The position numbers and the translations under genes were made by a program. Shown here piece after piece: positions 35,974 through 37,833 of a DNA stretch of 37,833 nt. Source of the stretch: a virus; the IMG/VR virus record IMGVR_UViG_3300021371_000047, positions 1-37,833 of that record; one strand, given 5' to 3'. How positions within the stretch are numbered: position 1 is the stretch's first letter; every line of letters begins with the position of its first letter. A model generated the notes under the pieces. The model saw only the letters and a program-made list of their open reading frames with translations, was not told the origin of the DNA and did not search any database.

Positions 35974-36740
35974 TAAATAAATCCTTCTTGTTTTCCAACT
36001 AAGCTACCATTTGCAAAATCTTGTAGACTAAATCCTGCTACAGAACGTCTTGCATAATTTGGTGCTACTTGTACAGTAATTGTTGATTGTGTAGGTACAT
36101 AATTTTCACTAGGTCCAGCAGCAGTAGGAATAGTGCAAGGAATATAATCTACATCTGCTGGTAAATCTGTAGTAAAACTTGTAATTAAAACTGGTACGTT
36201 ATTCATTACATACTTTCCGTATCCATTAAGTCTAGACATAGGCGGCGGTTTTCCGTTATTATCACTATCTCCGTAAAACATCTTTGTCATTGTTCTTAAA
36301 AAATGTATACACGCTAACCAATATCTTGCATCGTCTTCATTTTCAGTAAAGAAGTCGCCATTGATAGTAATAGTATCAACTTGGCTATTTTGATATGCAT
36401 AAAAAGGATAATTAGAATGCGTAGGAGTAATTGTAGAATAGTTTGCACTATGCCCTAAAATAATTGTAGGAGTAAAAGGAAAAATCATTCTGTTGTCTGA
36501 TCCGGGTTGTGTCAATGGTTCAAGTACAGGACTATCTTGAGAGATCATATTAGGAACTTGCAGGCTTACTCTCCAATCCGCTGGTTTATCATCGACTGGC
36601 CCTTGCACACGTACAATTTTTTTAGCCGGAGCATTAGCACCTTCTGCTAAGTTGCCTCTTCTTTTTTCAGATGGGTCAAAATAATTCTGATAAAGCTTTT
36701 GCGCTTCTTGGCTTCCTACGGGTCCTTCATTTATACTCAT
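35973..36740 (-). CDS. Baseplate tube-cap-like structural protein (gp48/gp54-type position), 255 aa
   Basis: First gene of the leftward block. The N-terminal 50 residues are polar (SEKRRGNLAEGANAPAKK). The core has alternating strands (WRVSLQVPNMI, IFPFTPTIILGHSANYS, TPTHSNYPFYAYQNSQ), a helix ARYWLACIHFLRTMTKMFYG (138-157) and a late NVPVLITSFTTDLPADVDYI (181-200) with STITVQVAPNY. That strand-helix-strand plan suits tail-tube-like initiator and cap proteins such as T4 gp48 and gp54, and T4-like marine phages carry similar genes next to gp53. I cannot separate gp48 from gp54. SD AAGGAAAC and a CTAAATA late box lie 19 nt upstream of the start. Confidence 0.82.
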   Translation of the reverse strand: MSINEGPVGSQEAQKLYQNYFDPSEKRRGNLAEGANAPAKKIVRVQGPVDDKPADWRVSLQVPNMISQDSPVLEPLTQPGSDNRMIFPFTPTIILGHSANYSTITPTHSNYPFYAYQNSQVDTITINGDFFTENEDDARYWLACIHFLRTMTKMFYGDSDNNGKPPPMSRLNGYGKYVMNNVPVLITSFTTDLPADVDYIPCTIPTAAGPSENYVPTQSTITVQVAPNYARRSVAGFSLQDFANGSLVGKQEGFI

Positions 36741-36759
36741 ATTTGTTTCCTTACTATAC

Positions 36760-36766
36760 TATTTAG
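36760..36766 (-). promoter_or_regulatory. Late promoter box CTAAATA heading the leftward structural block
   Basis: The minus strand reads CTAAATA, the form reported for T4-like cyanophages, 19 nt before the ATG at 36740, with SD AAGGAAAC between. It directly abuts the -35 hexamer of the divergent gp55 promoter. Confidence 0.55.
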
Positions 36767-36795
36767 TTGACAAAATTAACAGAGTATATTATACT
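36767..36795 (+). promoter_or_regulatory. Sigma70-type promoter of gp55 (TTGACA-17-TATACT)
   Basis: The -35 TTGACA is at 36767-36772 and the -10 TATACT at 36790-36795, separated by 17 bp. A start near 36802 would leave a leader of only about 15 nt with the SD AAGGA (36805-36809) before the ATG at 36817. The -10 is half of a perfect palindrome, AGTATA-T-TATACT (36783-36795). It implies early or middle transcription by unmodified host holoenzyme. Confidence 0.8.
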
Positions 36796-36816
36796 AATAT
36801 TAACAAGGAATGATAC

Positions 36817-37662
36817 ATGCGCAAAAGAAATTACCTAAATAACAAAGATCTATTATTAGAAATACATAGATCAAAAAACAGCTTTAATAGCTTCGTCGAT
36901 GCCGATTATCATCAGTTTGATATTATTTTATTAAGCACCGATGCTATTAATATTAGAACAATTGCAGAAGCAAAACGTAACAAAGCAAAAAGACTGTCAA
37001 CTGAAGATTACGAAACTCGTAAAATGGCAGGCGAAAAGGTGAAACAAACAGATTGCGAAATTGATTATAGAACAATTACTAAAGAAGAATTAATCTTTCG
37101 AGTTATGACATTTGATCATATCCCAGAAGAGCCCGGTCGTAAGAAAAATCCAAAAACTATTGCTGATACAAAAATAAAATTAAACTTTCCTCCTTTTAAA
37201 CATTATAAATTTAATGAAGAAGGTGAGTTAATTTGCGTAGGCAAGTCACATTGGCAAGGTGGATTAGAAAACGGTAATTTTTCCAAAACACACGGTACAG
37301 CAACTAATAAACTTGCAATGATGTGGATGAAACTAGTCGATCGCTATGCTACAAGAGGCAATGTACGTGGTTATACATATAACGACGAGATGAAAGGTCA
37401 AGCAATCTTACAACTTTCGCAAATTGGCTTACAGTTTGACGAATCAAAGTCAAATAATCCTTTTGCTTATTACACAGCAGCAGTTACTAACTCATTTGTG
37501 CGTGTAATTAACTTAGAAAAACGTAATCAGAACATTCGAGATGACATCTTAGAAATGAACGACTTAAAACCAAGTCATACTAGATTACACGAAGGCGAAT
37601 GGGAAGCTTCGATTAGACGAAATGAAGAAGCAGATCCTACAGCATTTACTAAGAAAAAATAG
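36817..37662 (+). CDS. gp55: Late-transcription sigma factor gp55 with a ~135-residue insertion (281 aa)
   Basis: gp55 is the T4-family sigma factor that directs host RNA polymerase to late promoters. The T4-like N-terminus NYLNNKDLL (5-13) and the sigma region-2-like core are clear: LVDRYATRGNVRGYTYNDEM (173-192), GQAILQLSQIGLQFDESKSN (194-213), FAYYTAAVTNSFVRVINLEK (216-235) and RDDILEM. T4 gp55 is 185 aa. Here residues ~22-160 are inserted between the N-terminal motif and the core, with KEELIFRVMTFDHIPEEPGR, NFPPFKHYKF and VGKSHWQGG. I believe a similar insertion occurs in other marine T4-like phages. Its own promoter is sigma70-type, and it is transcribed away from the structural genes it would activate. 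Confidence 0.95.
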   Translation: MRKRNYLNNKDLLLEIHRSKNSFNSFVDADYHQFDIILLSTDAINIRTIAEAKRNKAKRLSTEDYETRKMAGEKVKQTDCEIDYRTITKEELIFRVMTFDHIPEEPGRKKNPKTIADTKIKLNFPPFKHYKFNEEGELICVGKSHWQGGLENGNFSKTHGTATNKLAMMWMKLVDRYATRGNVRGYTYNDEMKGQAILQLSQIGLQFDESKSNNPFAYYTAAVTNSFVRVINLEKRNQNIRDDILEMNDLKPSHTRLHEGEWEASIRRNEEADPTAFTKKK

Positions 37663-37663
37663 T

Positions 37664-37692
37664 TTGACATCTTAATACTTTCCTGTTATACT
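37664..37692 (+). promoter_or_regulatory. Sigma70-type promoter of gp47 (TTGACA-17-TATACT)
   Basis: TTGACA at 37664-37669 and TATACT at 37687-37692, 17 bp apart: the same hexamers and spacing as the gp55 promoter. It begins 2 nt after the gp55 stop codon. The predicted start near 37699 leaves about 17 nt before the gp47 start codon. Confidence 0.8.
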
Positions 37693-37702
37693 TAAAAGAA
37701 AA

Positions 37703-37708
37703 ACGGAG
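37703..37708 (+). promoter_or_regulatory. Ribosome binding site ACGGAG that sets the TTG start of gp47
   Basis: ACGGAG lies 7 nt before a TTG at 37716-37718. An in-frame TAG at 37713-37715 excludes any earlier start. The next in-frame ATG lies after the DxH metal motif and cannot be the true start. Confidence 0.75.
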
Positions 37709-37715
37709 CCTATAG

Positions 37716-37833
37716 TTGTTTAAAAAAGCGGCAGTATTTACTGACATACATTTTGGCCTAAAAAGTAACAGTAAAATGCATAATCAAGACTGTGAAGATT
37801 ACATCGATTGGTATATAAAAACTGCAAAAGAGC
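37716..37833 (+). CDS. gp47: Recombination endonuclease subunit gp47 (SbcD/Mre11-like), 5' end only
   Basis: Only 39 residues are inside the window; the gene runs off the right edge. The product begins (M)FKKAAVFTDIHFGLKSNSK, with the first metallophosphoesterase motif DxH (D10, H12) followed by G14, as in SbcD, Mre11 and T4 gp47 (GDWHLG). With gp46 it forms the nuclease/ATPase that resects ends for recombination-dependent replication. The start is TTG, fixed by the stop directly upstream and the SD at 37703-37708. The gene lies 53 nt after gp55, with its own sigma70-type promoter. The gp55-gp47 proximity is normal for T4-like phages. Confidence 0.85.
   Translation, partial: MFKKAAVFTDIHFGLKSNSKMHNQDCEDYIDWYIKTAKE

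Noticed and set aside
1-37833. tRNA genes, CRISPR arrays, insertion sequences, integrase or attachment sites
   Set aside because: No cloverleaf with conserved T-loop, no direct-repeat/spacer pattern, no transposase or integrase motifs were seen; nearly every base is in a structural gene.

Overview
This window looks like the late/structural region of a lytic T4-like myovirus, most likely marine and low in G+C (strongly AT-biased codons and intergenic DNA). The identification rests on recognisable T4-type baseplate proteins (gp53, gp5, gp25, gp6), a T4-type late sigma factor (gp55), and the start of a T4-type recombination nuclease (gp47). The style of the other proteins resembles marine T4-like phages of cyanobacteria and SAR11: a very large structural protein, tail fibres with collar and 'DKxIxL / ADGGGI' modules, and a gp55 with a long insertion. 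The host cannot be fixed from this sequence. No tRNA, CRISPR array, insertion sequence or integrase was seen.

Layout. Positions 1-36740 are one continuous leftward (minus-strand) block of virion genes with almost no intergenic space; most genes touch or overlap (TAATG, ATGA, or a stop directly followed by ATG). In transcription order they are: a tube-cap-like protein (255 aa), gp53, a 1041-aa putative hub protein, an 819-aa protein with two lysozyme-like domains, gp5 spike, gp25, gp6, a 4692-aa giant structural protein, a 204-aa conserved structural protein, three tail-fibre-like proteins that share an N-terminal module (788, 628 and 507 aa), and three tandem paralogous structural proteins (350 aa, 355 aa, and one cut by the left edge). 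Four late-promoter-like boxes (core TAAATA) lie 19-28 nt upstream of start codons and divide the block into four probable late transcription units.

At 36741-36816 transcription diverges. Rightward lie gp55 (the late sigma factor) and the 5' end of gp47. Each is preceded by a sigma70-type promoter with the same hexamers and spacing (TTGACA, 17 bp, TATACT). The late box of the leftward operon directly abuts the -35 hexamer of the gp55 promoter, which suggests a regulatory switch.

How the genes work together. The left block builds the tail tip: tube cap, hub and spike, wedge (gp53, gp25, gp6), and then the giant protein and fibres for attachment. Peptidoglycan-cutting functions are arranged differently from T4. 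The lysozyme normally inserted in gp5 is absent. gp5 instead carries a C-terminal M15_3-like peptidase domain, and the neighbouring 819-aa protein carries GH104-like and GH19-like domains. gp55 would direct host RNA polymerase to the late boxes and so switch on this block.
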